Assembly (NCBI RefSeq): GCF_040939125.1
Contig: NZ_CP162495.1
Span: forward strand, 558,001 to 622,000
DNA: 64,000 nucleotides
Source: Clostridium sp. BJN0013
GTDB lineage: Bacteria; Bacillota; Clostridia; Clostridiales; Clostridiaceae
Reading direction: 5' to 3'
The position numbers and the translations under genes are program-made. Numbering within the stretch: the first letter of the stretch is position 1; each line of letters starts with the position of its first letter. The notes under the pieces were generated by a model. The model was not told where the DNA came from and searched no databases. It saw nothing but the letters and a program-made list of their open reading frames with translations. Shown one piece after another: positions 18,413-27,683 of the stretch.

Positions 18413-19456
18413 TTAAGATGTTAATTTATTCAAATGATCTGCAATTAATGTGATTTCCTGTAAATTTGCATTGGTTTCCTGGATGGCAGAGGTTTGTTGC
18501 TGTGTAGTCTGCAGGGTAGAATTTGATGACTCTACGGTTTTTTCTACAGAGTCTTGAATTTTTTTAGTAAGCTCTGATATTTTTACAGCTGTATCTTTTG
18601 AGTTCTGAGATAACTTTCTTATTTCTGTGGCAACCACGCCAAAACCTCTTCCTGAATCACCTGCTCTTGCAGCTTCTATAGCAGCATTTAATCCAAGCAT
18701 TTTAGTCTGATCAGCTATGGATTTTATTCCATCCAATATAGAGTTTATTTCCAAAGATATATCTTTAATATTAATAATTTCTTTATTTAATACGTGCTGA
18801 TTATCCGTAACATTAATTGAGGATGCAGATAGCTCTTCCATAATTGCAGAAACTTGATTTAAATTATCAAAAAGTGTTTCAGAGGTATTTTTAAGTTTTA
18901 GTTCCTGATAACCAATTTTCGATAGTGCATTTGAAATAACATATAGTACTTCTGCAGCTGCTCTTATATTTTTTTCAGTACTAATATTTACTTCATTTAC
19001 AGCTTGTAAATATTTAGCCTCATCAATTCCTAGTTCTTTTGCAGTGTTTCTATATAGGGATTCTTCGGGAGCAGAAGTTAAAATTTGACCTCCTAAAATT
19101 GAGCCTATTTGTATATCCTCTACTAATATGGGAACAGCAAAATCTATTAATCCTGCGTGACAGGTATAAATGTAAGGTTTTCCTGTTCTTGCTGCTTCTA
19201 TACCTCCTTTTCTATGAGATTCAGCACAGCGTCTGGTACCCATATCGGTAGACTGGGTAAGATTTAAACAAAAATTTGTATAAGAACTTGGATTTGTTAC
19301 AGGGTTTCCATCCATATCTACAGTTACGCTGGCAATATTTATGCTTTCTGCAAAATTATCTTGAAATTTTTGAAGTAGTTCAATATCTATAATATCCTGT
19401 ATCTTAAGTGAACTTACATCATCGTAAATATGATTGTTTTTAATATCTTTAGTCAT
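18413..19456 (-). CDS. Soluble methyl-accepting chemoreceptor with PocR domain
   Basis: A 347-residue protein with no membrane span. Residues about 20-175 form a PocR-type ligand-binding domain: [13 protein letters not shown], the Cys-containing [32 protein letters not shown] and GGQILTS. Residues about 195-347 are the MCP signalling domain, with the hairpin tip [20 protein letters not shown]. The PocR domain is best known from the propanediol-utilisation regulator PocR, so a small alcohol or related ligand is possible, but other PocR domains bind other ligands. The coiled-coil part is short. It is a single gene flanked by repeat copies B and C. Confidence 0.88.
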   Translation of the reverse strand: MTKDIKNNHIYDDVSSLKIQDIIDIELLQKFQDNFAESINIASVTVDMDGNPVTNPSSYTNFCLNLTQSTDMGTRRCAESHRKGGIEAARTGKPYIYTCHAGLIDFAVPILVEDIQIGSILGGQILTSAPEESLYRNTAKELGIDEAKYLQAVNEVNISTEKNIRAAAEVLYVISNALSKIGYQELKLKNTSETLFDNLNQVSAIMEELSASSINVTDNQHVLNKEIINIKDISLEINSILDGIKSIADQTKMLGLNAAIEAARAGDSGRGFGVVATEIRKLSQNSKDTAVKISELTKKIQDSVEKTVESSNSTLQTTQQQTSAIQETNANLQEITLIADHLNKLTS

Positions 19457-19529
19457 GTTTTTATAATACCTCCAATGAATTTAAATATAATTAAAAGTAA
19501 ACTAATAGTGCAATTTTTTATTTAAAGAT

Positions 19530-19602
19530 TGCAATTAGCTAGTACTCCCAATTTTTCCAAAGTAGGGAATAGGTACTGTTCTATACCCCTAGATAAGTTT
19601 TT
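19530..19602 (+). repeat. Structured dispersed repeat, copy C (degenerate)
   Basis: Contains ACTCCCAATTTTTCCAAAGTAGGGAATAGG split by a loop, then TACTGTTCTATACCCCTAGATAAGTTTTT, which matches the inner hairpin, core and downstream GGATAAGTTTTT of copies A and B with several changes. The third hairpin is missing. Confidence 0.5.
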
Positions 19603-19646
19603 GTGTGATTTTTGCACTTAACTAAAAAGAACAAAGGGATGAATGA

Positions 19647-20864
19647 TTATAAATATAAATTTACCTGATATATAGATTGAAAATAGGCATTTATTAAATC
19701 TGTATAATTTAGGCCAAAATCTAAGTTTAGTAATTTTACTTTATCCCATTGTTCATTTTCATATGCAATAATTAGTTTTAATACTTTATAATAATTATTT
19801 TTTTCCCCCAATAAGGCGCTCTTAACTTCATTTGATATGTTCAATTCTTTTAATATTTCGTTTAAAGGTCTTTCTAATATTATATCTATTAAGGATAGCA
19901 TTCCTGTTAAAAATGCATTGAAGGAGTCTTTTGCCAACCCCAATTTAATAAATATTAATTCAGCAAAATGGGCTCTGACTAGTGTGTTGATCATGAATAT
20001 TTCAGGTTTATCATGAGAAATTAATTTTAAGCAGGTCAGATTTATCCATTTTTTTATTCTGTCTTCACCAAAATAAATAAGAGCCTGTTTAACTGATTCT
20101 ATTTTAGTTTTCAAGCAAAATTTAGCAGAGTTTGTTATCTTTAATAAATTATAAGAAAGTGAAACATCATTCTTAATTAAGTTTTCAACATTATTTATGG
20201 AGATTTCCTCTGAATTTACTTCCTTCAATAGTTTTATATATATAAGTTCATTTTCAGGTATTTTTTTACCTGATATAATTGTAGGTTTGCTAAAATAATA
20301 TCCTTGAAAATATGTATAGCCGTATTCTATAGCTTCATTAAAGTCATCAAGTGTTTCAACCTTTTCTGCAAGAAATTTTATATCTTTAGACTTTATAGTG
20401 TTAATTAATTTAATTATATTTTTTCGTTCGTAACCTCTAGTTATATTAAAATCTACTTTTATTATGTCTACTAATTTAATAAGTTGTTTATATTCAGAAC
20501 TAAAAGTAAAATCGTCTAAAGCCAGTGTAAAACCATTTTGCTTCAAAATTTTGCATGCATTTATTATTTTATTGGATGGTTTTATATTTTCTAAAATTTC
20601 AATTACAATAGTTTTAGGTGAAATTATTTGAAATATTTGTGAAGTTAAAATATTTTCAGTAAAATTGATGAAAGCCATTTTATTTTGAGTTATTTTATTT
20701 ATATCCATATAAAATGTACTATTTATTATAATTTCCATAGTGGCTTTATCTCCATCATTTTCACTATATTTATTTTTTTTCATGTCATTTCTAAATAAAA
20801 GCTCATATCCATAAATTTTACTGTATTTATCTAGGATAGGTTGTCTAGCTATAAATATGTTCAT
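19647..20864 (-). CDS. EAL-HDOD domain protein (YuxH type)
   Basis: A 405-residue cytoplasmic signalling protein. The start FIARQPILDKYSKIYGYELL is the hallmark of the YuxH/CdgJ family. The EAL region (about 1-200) shows EILE in place of the EAL motif, FINFTEN, LALDDFTFSS for DDFGTG, a Lys in IIKVDF, AEKVE and YFQGYYFSKP. The acidic residues used for metal binding are mostly present, but the motifs deviate, so c-di-GMP cleavage is uncertain. The second half is an HDOD-like helical domain (VKQALIYFGEDRIKKWINL). Relatives influence motility and c-di-GMP signalling. It is a single gene, with a ribosome binding site AGGAGG-like upstream (CCTCC at 20869-20873). Confidence 0.85.
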   Translation of the reverse strand: MNIFIARQPILDKYSKIYGYELLFRNDMKKNKYSENDGDKATMEIIINSTFYMDINKITQNKMAFINFTENILTSQIFQIISPKTIVIEILENIKPSNKIINACKILKQNGFTLALDDFTFSSEYKQLIKLVDIIKVDFNITRGYERKNIIKLINTIKSKDIKFLAEKVETLDDFNEAIEYGYTYFQGYYFSKPTIISGKKIPENELIYIKLLKEVNSEEISINNVENLIKNDVSLSYNLLKITNSAKFCLKTKIESVKQALIYFGEDRIKKWINLTCLKLISHDKPEIFMINTLVRAHFAELIFIKLGLAKDSFNAFLTGMLSLIDIILERPLNEILKELNISNEVKSALLGEKNNYYKVLKLIIAYENEQWDKVKLLNLDFGLNYTDLINAYFQSIYQVNLYL

Positions 20865-21093
20865 AAAACCTCCATAATAAAATTTGTGTTTTAAATATTA
20901 TTATATTTTATATTTTATTAAAACAAAACAAATATTTTGTATTGTTATGGTAGCATATTTTAAATTTAATTAAACTTAATGATGATATTTATGTGATAAT
21001 TATATTGAATAAGATAAAAAATCTACATTTAAACTTAAAATTATAAATATATTATGCAATGTTTGCATGTTTTTACAAAATGTATTATAATAA

Positions 21094-21123
21094 AATGATA
21101 CAAAATATTTGTTTTGTATCATT
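21094..21123. repeat. Inverted repeat in the EAL/cbiM intergenic region
   Basis: AATGATACAAAA (21094-21105) pairs perfectly with 21112-21123 over a 6-nt loop. A related ACAAATATTTTGTAT occurs near 20930. The 400-bp gap 20865-21263 is otherwise AT-rich and without a gene. The pair of ACAAA..TTTGT motifs could be an operator or transcript hairpins. Confidence 0.4.
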
Positions 21124-21263
21124 AACTTGTCTTGTTTTATCTAATTATCCACTAAAAATTTTTTATGGGGTATTTTGAAGCGTAATTATATTGATTTTAC
21201 TGACTAATAATGATATGCTTATAGTGTATTATATACAATAATAGCAAAATTTAATAATAAAAT

Positions 21264-21421
21264 ATAGGTTTAATCAAAATTTATTAATTAAAAGGGAATC
21301 AGGTGAAATTCCTGGACTATCCCGTAGCTGTATTAGATGAATTTAAATACATTAGTAACCACTTGGAAACAGGGAAGGGGTATTTAAATGAGGATTCTTG
21401 AGTCAGAAGACCTGCCTATAT
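21264..21421 (+). promoter_or_regulatory. Cobalamin riboswitch
   Basis: Consensus blocks appear in order: AGGTGAAATTCCTGGAC, CCCGTAGCTGTA, a variable arm, GTAACCACTTGG (CCACT core), GGGAAGG, and the closing GAGTCAGAAGACCTGCC. The outer stem pairs TAGGT (near 21266) with ACCTGCCTA. Adenosylcobalamin binding normally shuts off the downstream gene. Here that is cbiM, so cobalt uptake would fall when B12 is plentiful. The TTTTTGAC and GTCAAAAA pair downstream (21421-21473) may form the expression platform. Confidence 0.95.
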
Positions 21422-21591
21422 TTTTGACCATGGTCTCTACGAGTGATAGGGGGTGTCAAAAAATGAAATGTACTTGTTAAATTCCTTATGAATGAGTATA
21501 GTTTTTGTCTTATCCTTTTAATGCTTTTGTTAGGGGGATTATTTACTTTTTGTGCTGTAATTTTAAATTTTAGAACAGGAGGTTTTTGTTT

Positions 21592-22332
21592 ATGTCAAAA
21601 AAGTATCAAATTTCATTGGGAATTTTTCTTGCATTATTATTTATACCTAAAGATGTATCTGCTATGCACATTATGGAAGGCTTTCTTCCAGCAAAGTGGT
21701 GTATAGCGTGGGGTGTTGTATGTATACCTTTTGTTGTGGTGGGATTATTTTCTATAAAACAAAAGATAAAAGTAAATCCTAAAATAAAAATGCTAATAGC
21801 TATGGCAGGCGCATTTGCATTTGTTTTATCTGCCTTGAAAATTCCATCGGTTACAGGAAGTTGTTCTCATCCGACAGGAGTAGGACTTGGGGCTGTACTT
21901 TTTGGACCTGCAATTATGAGTGTCTTAGGCCTTATAGTTCTTATATTTCAAGCATTACTTCTTGCACATGGAGGATTGACTACTCTTGGAGCCAATACTT
22001 TTTCTATGGCTGTAATTGGTCCGTTGGTATCCTATTTCTTGTACAAGTTCTTGAAGAAAATGAATGTATCACCATCAATAGCTGTATTTACTGCTGCCAT
22101 GCTGGGAGATTTAATGACTTATGTTACAACCTCAATTCAACTTGCTCTGGCATTTCCTGATACAACAGGAGGAGTATTGGTTTCTATGACCAAGTTTATG
22201 GGTATATTTGCCGTAACCCAAATTCCTCTTGCGATAAGTGAGGGATTACTAACTGTTATAGTTTTTAATCTTTTAAATAATTATAATAGGGAAGAACTTG
22301 TACAGCTAGGTGTTATATCAAAGGAGGTATAA
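21592..22332 (+). CDS. cbiM: Cobalt ECF transporter substrate-capture protein CbiM
   Basis: About 246 residues with an N-terminal signal (cleavage near DVSA) that leaves MHIMEGFLP at the mature end, the metal-binding N-terminus of CbiM. Further spans include [19 protein letters not shown], whose His is conserved for cobalt. It is the S-component that captures Co2+ for B12 synthesis. The ATG at 21592 lies 9 nt after AGGAGG and is preferred over the TTG at 21586. First gene of cbiMNQO, downstream of a cobalamin riboswitch. Confidence 0.95.
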   Translation: MSKKYQISLGIFLALLFIPKDVSAMHIMEGFLPAKWCIAWGVVCIPFVVVGLFSIKQKIKVNPKIKMLIAMAGAFAFVLSALKIPSVTGSCSHPTGVGLGAVLFGPAIMSVLGLIVLIFQALLLAHGGLTTLGANTFSMAVIGPLVSYFLYKFLKKMNVSPSIAVFTAAMLGDLMTYVTTSIQLALAFPDTTGGVLVSMTKFMGIFAVTQIPLAISEGLLTVIVFNLLNNYNREELVQLGVISKEV

Positions 22333-22337
22333 TAAAT

Positions 22338-22655
22338 ATGAGCGTAGAAAATAAAACTAATAATATATTCAAGAAAAATTTACTATTGGCTTTTCTTGTG
22401 ATATTAATAGCAATTATTCCATTAGTATTTATGAAAAATGCCGAATTTGTAGGCTCAGATGATAAAGCAAAAAAGGCAATCACCCAAATTGACAAAAATT
22501 ATAAGCCTTGGTTTTCCTCAGTCTGGGAGCCCCCAAGCGGTGAAATAGAAAGTCTTTTATTTGCATTGCAGGCAGCTATCGGTTCAGGAATAGTATGTTA
22601 TTATCTAGGATACTCAAAAGGCAAGTCTAAGAAAGTGGAAAAAGATAAACTATGA
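22338..22655 (+). CDS. cbiN: Cobalt transporter accessory protein CbiN
   Basis: A 105-residue small membrane protein with two spans (about 13-31 and 75-93) and the extracytoplasmic loop FVGSDDKAKKAI..YKPWFSSVWEPPSGEIES, which matches CbiN. CbiN assists metal loading into CbiM in ECF cobalt transporters. It begins 5 bp after cbiM and overlaps cbiQ by 4 bp, so the genes are translationally coupled. Confidence 0.93.
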   Translation: MSVENKTNNIFKKNLLLAFLVILIAIIPLVFMKNAEFVGSDDKAKKAITQIDKNYKPWFSSVWEPPSGEIESLLFALQAAIGSGIVCYYLGYSKGKSKKVEKDKL

Positions 22656-23440
22656 TTTCCATAGACAAGCTGGCCTATACATCTCAATTAAGAAGTGTTA
22701 GTCCCATGGAAAAGGTTATATTCAGTATTTTTACTATGGTATTATGTATATTCTTAAACAATATAGTGTATTCATTGATAATTACAGTACTCATGGGCAT
22801 TATAACCCTTTTTAAGGGAAAAATACCAGGTAGAGCATACTTGGAATTAATGTTGATTCCTATGATTTTTCTCATTATTGGGGTTATTACCATTGCTATA
22901 AATGTAATTGGAAATAGTAAAGATGTATTATTTGGTTTTACCATATTAAATATCAAACTAGGCTGTACAAGAGAAAGTATTGAAATGTCTTTAAAAATAT
23001 TTTTCAAGGCTCTTGCTGCAGTTTCGTGCTTATATTTTCTTGCTTTGTCAACTCCTATTTTTGAGGTATTAATGGTATTGAGAAAATTGAAAGTACCTAA
23101 ATTGTTTGTGGAACTAATGGGACTTATATATAGATTTATTTTTGTATTGTTAGATACAGCCAATATGATCTTTATCTCACAAAATTCAAGACTGGGATAC
23201 TCAACAATAAAGACTAGCTATAATTCCCTTGGAAAGTTGATAAGTTGTTTATTTATAAGTTCTTATAGACGTTCACAGGATATTTATACTGCAATGGAAT
23301 CCAGATGTTATGATGGAGAAATAAATTTAATAGAAAATAATTATAAAGTTTCATATGGGAATATGTTAATAATAATTATTATAGAAATTATAGCCATATG
23401 TATAAGTTTTAACAAAGGTATTTTTGGAGGGATCATATGA
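22652..23440 (+). CDS. cbiQ: ECF transporter transmembrane protein CbiQ
   Basis: A 262-residue integral membrane protein with about five or six spans. The coupling motif near ESRCYDG and the upstream SYRRSQDIYTAM block, which docks on the ATPase, are visible. It is the T-component linking CbiO to CbiMN. It overlaps cbiN and cbiO by 4 bp each. Confidence 0.93.
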   Translation: MISIDKLAYTSQLRSVSPMEKVIFSIFTMVLCIFLNNIVYSLIITVLMGIITLFKGKIPGRAYLELMLIPMIFLIIGVITIAINVIGNSKDVLFGFTILNIKLGCTRESIEMSLKIFFKALAAVSCLYFLALSTPIFEVLMVLRKLKVPKLFVELMGLIYRFIFVLLDTANMIFISQNSRLGYSTIKTSYNSLGKLISCLFISSYRRSQDIYTAMESRCYDGEINLIENNYKVSYGNMLIIIIIEIIAICISFNKGIFGGII

Positions 23441-24270
23441 GTAAATATATACTGGAAACAAAGAATTTAAGTTTTCAGTATCCAGATGGTACTAAAGCTT
23501 TAAATAATATAAATTTAAAAATAGAAAAAGGGAAAAAAATATCTTTTGTTGGTGTTAATGGATCTGGAAAATCTACACTATTTTTAAATTTCAATGGAGT
23601 CTTAAGACCTACTAAAGGTAGCTTGATATATAAAGGGAGTGAGATGAAGTATAATCAAAAATCTTTATTGGAATTGAGAAAAAATATTGGAATTGTTTTT
23701 CAAGATCCAGAAAATCAATTATTCTCAGCAAGTGTATATCAAGAGGTTTCTTTTGGAGCTATGAATTTAAAGCTTGGTGAAACCGAAGTGAAAAGAAGAG
23801 TGGAAACTGCCTTGAAAAATATAGGCATGTATGATTATAGGGAAAAGGCTGTACATTTTTTAAGTTATGGACAGAAGAAAAGAGTTTCGATTGCAGATAT
23901 ACTTGTTATGAATCCAGAAATAATAGTATTTGATGAACCCACTTCAAGCCTTGATCCCAAACATGCCACACAGATTATTGATATATTCAATGACATTAAT
24001 GAAAAAGGTATTACTGTGATCTTATCAACTCATGATGTAGAACTGGCATATTCCTGGTCAGATTATATCTTTGTTATGAAAAATGGAGAGATAGCTAAAG
24101 AGGGAACACCTTATGAGATTTTTTCAGATAATAAATTGATAGATGAATGTTATCTTCAAAAGCCTCTGGTTCTGGAAGTTTTTGAGGTTTTGAATGAAAA
24201 TAATAAAATATCTTGGAATAATAGCATACCCAAAAATAAAGAGGAGCTTTTTAAAATTTTAAGAGAATAA
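23437..24270 (+). CDS. cbiO: Cobalt ECF transporter ATPase CbiO
   Basis: A 277-residue ABC ATPase. Walker A GVNGSGKST, the ECF Q-loop FQDPENQLFSASVYQEVSFG, signature LSYGQKKR (Tyr for the usual Gly), Walker B IIVFDEPTSSLDP and H-loop STHDVELAY are in order. It powers CbiMNQ cobalt import. It is the last gene of the operon, followed 23 bp later by an intrinsic terminator. Confidence 0.95.
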   Translation: MSKYILETKNLSFQYPDGTKALNNINLKIEKGKKISFVGVNGSGKSTLFLNFNGVLRPTKGSLIYKGSEMKYNQKSLLELRKNIGIVFQDPENQLFSASVYQEVSFGAMNLKLGETEVKRRVETALKNIGMYDYREKAVHFLSYGQKKRVSIADILVMNPEIIVFDEPTSSLDPKHATQIIDIFNDINEKGITVILSTHDVELAYSWSDYIFVMKNGEIAKEGTPYEIFSDNKLIDECYLQKPLVLEVFEVLNENNKISWNNSIPKNKEELFKILRE

Positions 24271-24293
24271 TTTAAATTGAGGTAAAGGAATCA

Positions 24294-24313
24294 GGGCTGG
24301 AGAAGCCCTTTTT
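24294..24313 (+). terminator. Intrinsic terminator of cbiMNQO
   Basis: GGGCT (24294-24298) pairs with AGCCC (24304-24308), followed by TTTTT. It is the only terminator-like structure after cbiO. Confidence 0.75.
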
Positions 24314-24350
24314 CTTATGGATTATTTATATTAGAGCTTTTGAATTGATT

Positions 24351-25538
24351 TTAAATAGCAGCTTTAAAAATATTCATTATATCTGTAAAAGTTCCTTGTC
24401 TTGGGTTTGTAAGGGAGCTTATATCTTTTTCTGCATTTTTCGAAAGAAATTCTAAATCTTTTTCATTAAATCCTAAAGAACTCAAATGAGTTGGAAGACC
24501 AATATCTTCACAGAGATTTTGAATACTATGTTTAATATTATTAACTGCATCTTTCTTTGTCTGTGCTTCTAATCCTATGATCTCATTCATTTTAAAGATT
24601 CTTTCATCGGGTATTGATGGAGAATTAAATTCTAATACATAGGGCAGTAAAATTCCATTACAAGTTCCGTGAATTTGATCATAAAATGGTCCTAATTGGT
24701 GGGACATGGAATGAACATATCCTAATCCTGCGTTATTAAAGACCATTCCAGCCATGATATTAGCAAACATCATTTGTTCTCTAGCTTCTAAATCATTCCC
24801 ATTCTCATAGGCTCTTTTTAAATACCTAAAAACTAATTTCATAGATTTCATTGCCAGGGCATCTGTAATAGGTGAAGATTCAGTAGATACAAAGCCTTCT
24901 ATTGAATGACTTAGAACATCAATGCCGGAGCTGGCAGTTACTTCTGGAGGCATAGTTGACATAAACATGGGATCATTTACAGATATAATAGGCATCATTT
25001 TAGGATCCCCTATAGTCATTTTTACCTTTCTGCTGTCATCTTTTATAATTGCAAAATTTGATATTTCAGATCCTGAACCAGAAGTAGTATTTATTGATAT
25101 TACTGGCAGAGCAGGTTTTTTCATTTTTTCATATCCTTCGTAATCCTCTATAGAGCCGCCATTTGTTGCTATAATAGCTACAGCTTTTGCACAATCATGG
25201 TTAGTTCCACCTCCTATGGATATTATAATTTGGTAGTTTCGTTTTAATATATTCAATCCTTTTTTAAAGTAGGTAAGGGCATCCTCCACAAATGAAATAG
25301 TACAATCTGGATGTAAAATGCCATCAAATATATCGTAAGAGATAAATAAACTTTTTAATATTTTTTCTACCATTTCAACATAACCAAGTTTTATTATATT
25401 TTTGTCCGTAACAATTAAAGCTTTACTTAATTTATAAGGCATCAATTCTAATGGTAAATCTTTAATGGCTCCAACTCCAATGAGATTTATTGCAGGTGAA
25501 TGAAAATCATGCGTGTTTTCCAATATAACTCCCTCCAA
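24351..25538 (-). CDS. Iron-containing alcohol dehydrogenase
   Basis: A 395-residue group III alcohol dehydrogenase. The dinucleotide-binding loop GGGTNHDCAKAVA (about residues 110-122), TTSGSGSE, and metal ligands Asp/His in GIDVLSHSIEGFVS and His/His in HSMSHQLGPFYDQIHG are all present. Members convert ethanol, butanol or 1,3-propanediol to aldehydes and back with NAD(P). It is a monocistronic gene between the cobalt transporter and a decayed permease. In ethanol-using clostridia, similar enzymes work with microcompartments, whose parts lie within 40 kb. The exact substrate cannot be told from sequence alone. Confidence 0.92.
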   Translation of the reverse strand: MEGVILENTHDFHSPAINLIGVGAIKDLPLELMPYKLSKALIVTDKNIIKLGYVEMVEKILKSLFISYDIFDGILHPDCTISFVEDALTYFKKGLNILKRNYQIIISIGGGTNHDCAKAVAIIATNGGSIEDYEGYEKMKKPALPVISINTTSGSGSEISNFAIIKDDSRKVKMTIGDPKMMPIISVNDPMFMSTMPPEVTASSGIDVLSHSIEGFVSTESSPITDALAMKSMKLVFRYLKRAYENGNDLEAREQMMFANIMAGMVFNNAGLGYVHSMSHQLGPFYDQIHGTCNGILLPYVLEFNSPSIPDERIFKMNEIIGLEAQTKKDAVNNIKHSIQNLCEDIGLPTHLSSLGFNEKDLEFLSKNAEKDISSLTNPRQGTFTDIMNIFKAAI

Positions 25539-25632
25539 ATTTTAAATATATATGATTTATTTTTTCTGTTTACTATTGCACTTATGTATAAAATATAAAT
25601 TATTATTTGGAAAAATTAAGTATATATTAAAA

Positions 25633-25935
25633 ATGTGTTTAAGAAAAATACCAGGCTTAAGACAATCAGTAGCTATTGTTTTAGCCATAGTAGGTACTTT
25701 TTTTATGATTATCCGTGGAAATATTCATGCATTGTCTATTTCTAAATTAGGATTATTTTGGGGTCTTAGTTCTGCCTTTACTTTAGCCTCTTATACATTA
25801 CAGCCTTGTTCTCTCCTGCGTAAATGGGATTCCATTGTTGTAGTTGGCTGGGGCATGCTTATTGGAGGATTATCATATAGAAAAAATTTCTTGAAAACGA
25901 ATATTTTAAAGTATATTATATTTTACTATATATAA
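25633..25935 (+). pseudogene. EamA (DMT) permease fragment
   Basis: About 100 codons resemble the second half of one EamA domain: AIVLAIVGTFFMIIRGNIH, LGLFWGLSSAFTLASYTLQP and the next span VVGWGMLIGGLS. A complete member has about 300 residues and ten spans; here the first part is missing and the end is lost after three spans (RKNFLKTNILKY). It is a remnant with no clear ribosome binding site. Confidence 0.7.
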
Positions 25936-25978
25936 AAATTATGATAGAATTATTAGAGAAAAAATTATAAATTGAGAT

Positions 25979-26082
25979 GTTAAAGGGGAGTAACTATCCT
26001 ATAGTGGTGATAAAGTCAACATACTGACCTTGTGGTCTGGCTTTATTATGGCTGATATCAGTCAAGTGAGACTTTTAACACA
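25979..26082 (+). promoter_or_regulatory. yybP-ykoY manganese riboswitch
   Basis: GTTAAAGGGGAGTAACTAT begins the element. The conserved CAACATACTGACC loop follows, then a variable arm, then GTCAAGTGAGACTTTTAAC closes the outer helix. This is the Mn2+-sensing yybP-ykoY fold. It lies directly upstream of a UPF0016 (EMGDKT) exporter, a known target of this class. Mn2+ binding normally turns expression on. Confidence 0.88.
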
Positions 26083-26131
26083 ATGTTATTTGTACATTTT
26101 AAATTTCATTGTGGTAAAAGTCTTTTTTATA
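26069..26131 (+). terminator. Riboswitch-controlled terminator
   Basis: GACTTTTAACACAATG pairs with CATTGTGGTAAAAGTC, followed by TTTTTT. Its 5' arm overlaps the 3' strand of the Mn riboswitch, so ligand binding would prevent terminator formation. Confidence 0.82.
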
Positions 26132-26149
26132 TTTTAGGAGGTAAATTTA

Positions 26150-26812
26150 ATGGATACATTTATACAAGCACTGTTACTTGTAGTTATTGCAGAAATGGGA
26201 GATAAAACCCAGTTGCTTGCTATGGCCATGGCCAGTAAGTATAAAATAAAGGAGGTGTTATCAGGGGTACTCATAGCCACAATTTTTAATCATGGACTAG
26301 CAGTGGCAGTGGGAAGTTATTTAAGTTCTCTTATATCTATGAGATTAGTAAATATAGTAGCCGCAATATCTTTTTTGATTTTTGGTTTCTGGACTTTAAG
26401 AGGGGATAAAATTGATAAAGAAGGTGATAATAGAAGCAGATTTGGACCTATTGTTACAGTTAGTATAGCCTTCTTTTTAGCAGAAATGGGAGATAAAACT
26501 CAGCTTATGACAATAACCATATCTGCAAAGGCAAATGAACCAATATTCACATTAATAGGGACAACAATGGGAATGATTATTGCAGATGGTATAGGGATCA
26601 TAGGTGGAGCCTGGATATATAAGCATATTCCGGATAAATGCATAAAATGGACGGCAGGAGGTATATTCATATTTTTTGGAACTCTTTCTATTTATAATGT
26701 TATTCCTTCATGGATGTTTCATCCCGTATATATTATAATGTACATAATATTACTTGGTATATTTATATATTTATTTGGAGTGAAATTTGCATATGGCAAT
26801 AAAAATTCATAA
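26150..26812 (+). CDS. UPF0016/GDT1-family manganese exporter
   Basis: A 220-residue membrane protein with two homologous halves of three spans each. Each half carries the family motif EMGDKTQL (residues about 14-21 and 109-116), which binds divalent cations. Bacterial relatives (MneA/MneP-like) export Mn2+. The upstream Mn riboswitch and a good AGGAGG site support this. It would protect the cell from excess manganese. No other gene shares its transcript with certainty. Confidence 0.88.
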   Translation: MDTFIQALLLVVIAEMGDKTQLLAMAMASKYKIKEVLSGVLIATIFNHGLAVAVGSYLSSLISMRLVNIVAAISFLIFGFWTLRGDKIDKEGDNRSRFGPIVTVSIAFFLAEMGDKTQLMTITISAKANEPIFTLIGTTMGMIIADGIGIIGGAWIYKHIPDKCIKWTAGGIFIFFGTLSIYNVIPSWMFHPVYIIMYIILLGIFIYLFGVKFAYGNKNS

Positions 26813-26924
26813 TCAATGAAGTGTTTAGTGTACAAGTTACATATCAAGTACTTATTGAAATTATTAAATTAGGGTATTAACATAAAATACAATATATATT
26901 AATATACTGGTAGGAGAAACTAAA

Positions 26925-27644
26925 ATGAATAATATTAAGAGAAATAAAAAATATATAATGATTCAGCTTATGAAAAAAATGCCTTCTTTATTTTTGGGAC
27001 TTATCTTATATTCTGTAGGTATACTGTTGACTTTGCACTGCAATTTAGGGATGGGTCCTTGGGATGTATTGCACGTGGGAATAGTAAAACATAGTATCTT
27101 TACTTTAGGACAGGTATCTCAGTTAGTAGGAATTTTAATATTGGCAATATGTCATTTTATGGATGTACCTTTAGGACTGGCTAGTATATTTAATATGCTA
27201 TTTATAGGATTTTTTATTGATATAATTGAAAAATTTAACATGATAAAGACAGCGGATATACTACCGGAACGAATACTTATGCTGTTTTCAGGTATTTTAA
27301 TAATAGGGTGGGCAACATATTTTTACTTAAAGGTTAACCTTGGAGCAGGGCCGAGAGACAGTTTAATGGAAGGCTTAGTAAAAAAGACTAATAAGCCTGT
27401 ATGGATGATAAGGACATTTATAGAAGGAAGTGTACTGATTGTAGGATATTTTCTAGGAGGACCTGTAGGTATAGGAACCCTTATAATTGCCTTGACATTG
27501 GGACTTTCTATACAACTGGCATTTAAAATAGGAGGATATAGTTCTGAAAATGTGAAACATGTAAGTCTGATGGATTTATACAGAGATTTTCGCCTGCAAA
27601 AGGAGTACTTATCAGAAAAAAATAGTGAAACTTATTTAAAATGA
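26925..27644 (+). CDS. YczE/YyaS/YitT-family membrane protein
   Basis: A 239-residue protein with about five to six membrane spans. The motifs CNLGMGPWDVLHVGI (about residue 40) and VNLGAGPRDSLMEGLVKKT (about 140) form an internal repeat seen in YczE-like proteins. The biochemical role of the family is unknown. An AGGAG site lies 9 nt before the ATG. A weak hairpin follows at 27656-27679. Confidence 0.8.
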   Translation: MNNIKRNKKYIMIQLMKKMPSLFLGLILYSVGILLTLHCNLGMGPWDVLHVGIVKHSIFTLGQVSQLVGILILAICHFMDVPLGLASIFNMLFIGFFIDIIEKFNMIKTADILPERILMLFSGILIIGWATYFYLKVNLGAGPRDSLMEGLVKKTNKPVWMIRTFIEGSVLIVGYFLGGPVGIGTLIIALTLGLSIQLAFKIGGYSSENVKHVSLMDLYRDFRLQKEYLSEKNSETYLK

Positions 27645-27655
27645 ATGGAAAAATT

Positions 27656-27679
27656 AACAGGGACTAAAAATGTCCCTGT
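27656..27679. terminator. Hairpin between convergent genes
   Basis: ACAGGGA (27657-27663) pairs with TCCCTGT (27672-27678). There is no clear T-run, so terminator activity is uncertain. Confidence 0.4.
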
Positions 27680-27683
27680 ATGA

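Noticed and set aside
21488-21706. A 72-codon open frame overlapping the start of cbiM
   Set aside because: It lies in another frame across the cbiM ribosome binding site and first codons, has no good site of its own, and its protein has no family features.
21861-22160. A 99-codon frame rich in Cys and Ser inside cbiM
   Set aside because: It is a shadow of cbiM in another frame; the composition fits a frame-shifted reading of the transporter.
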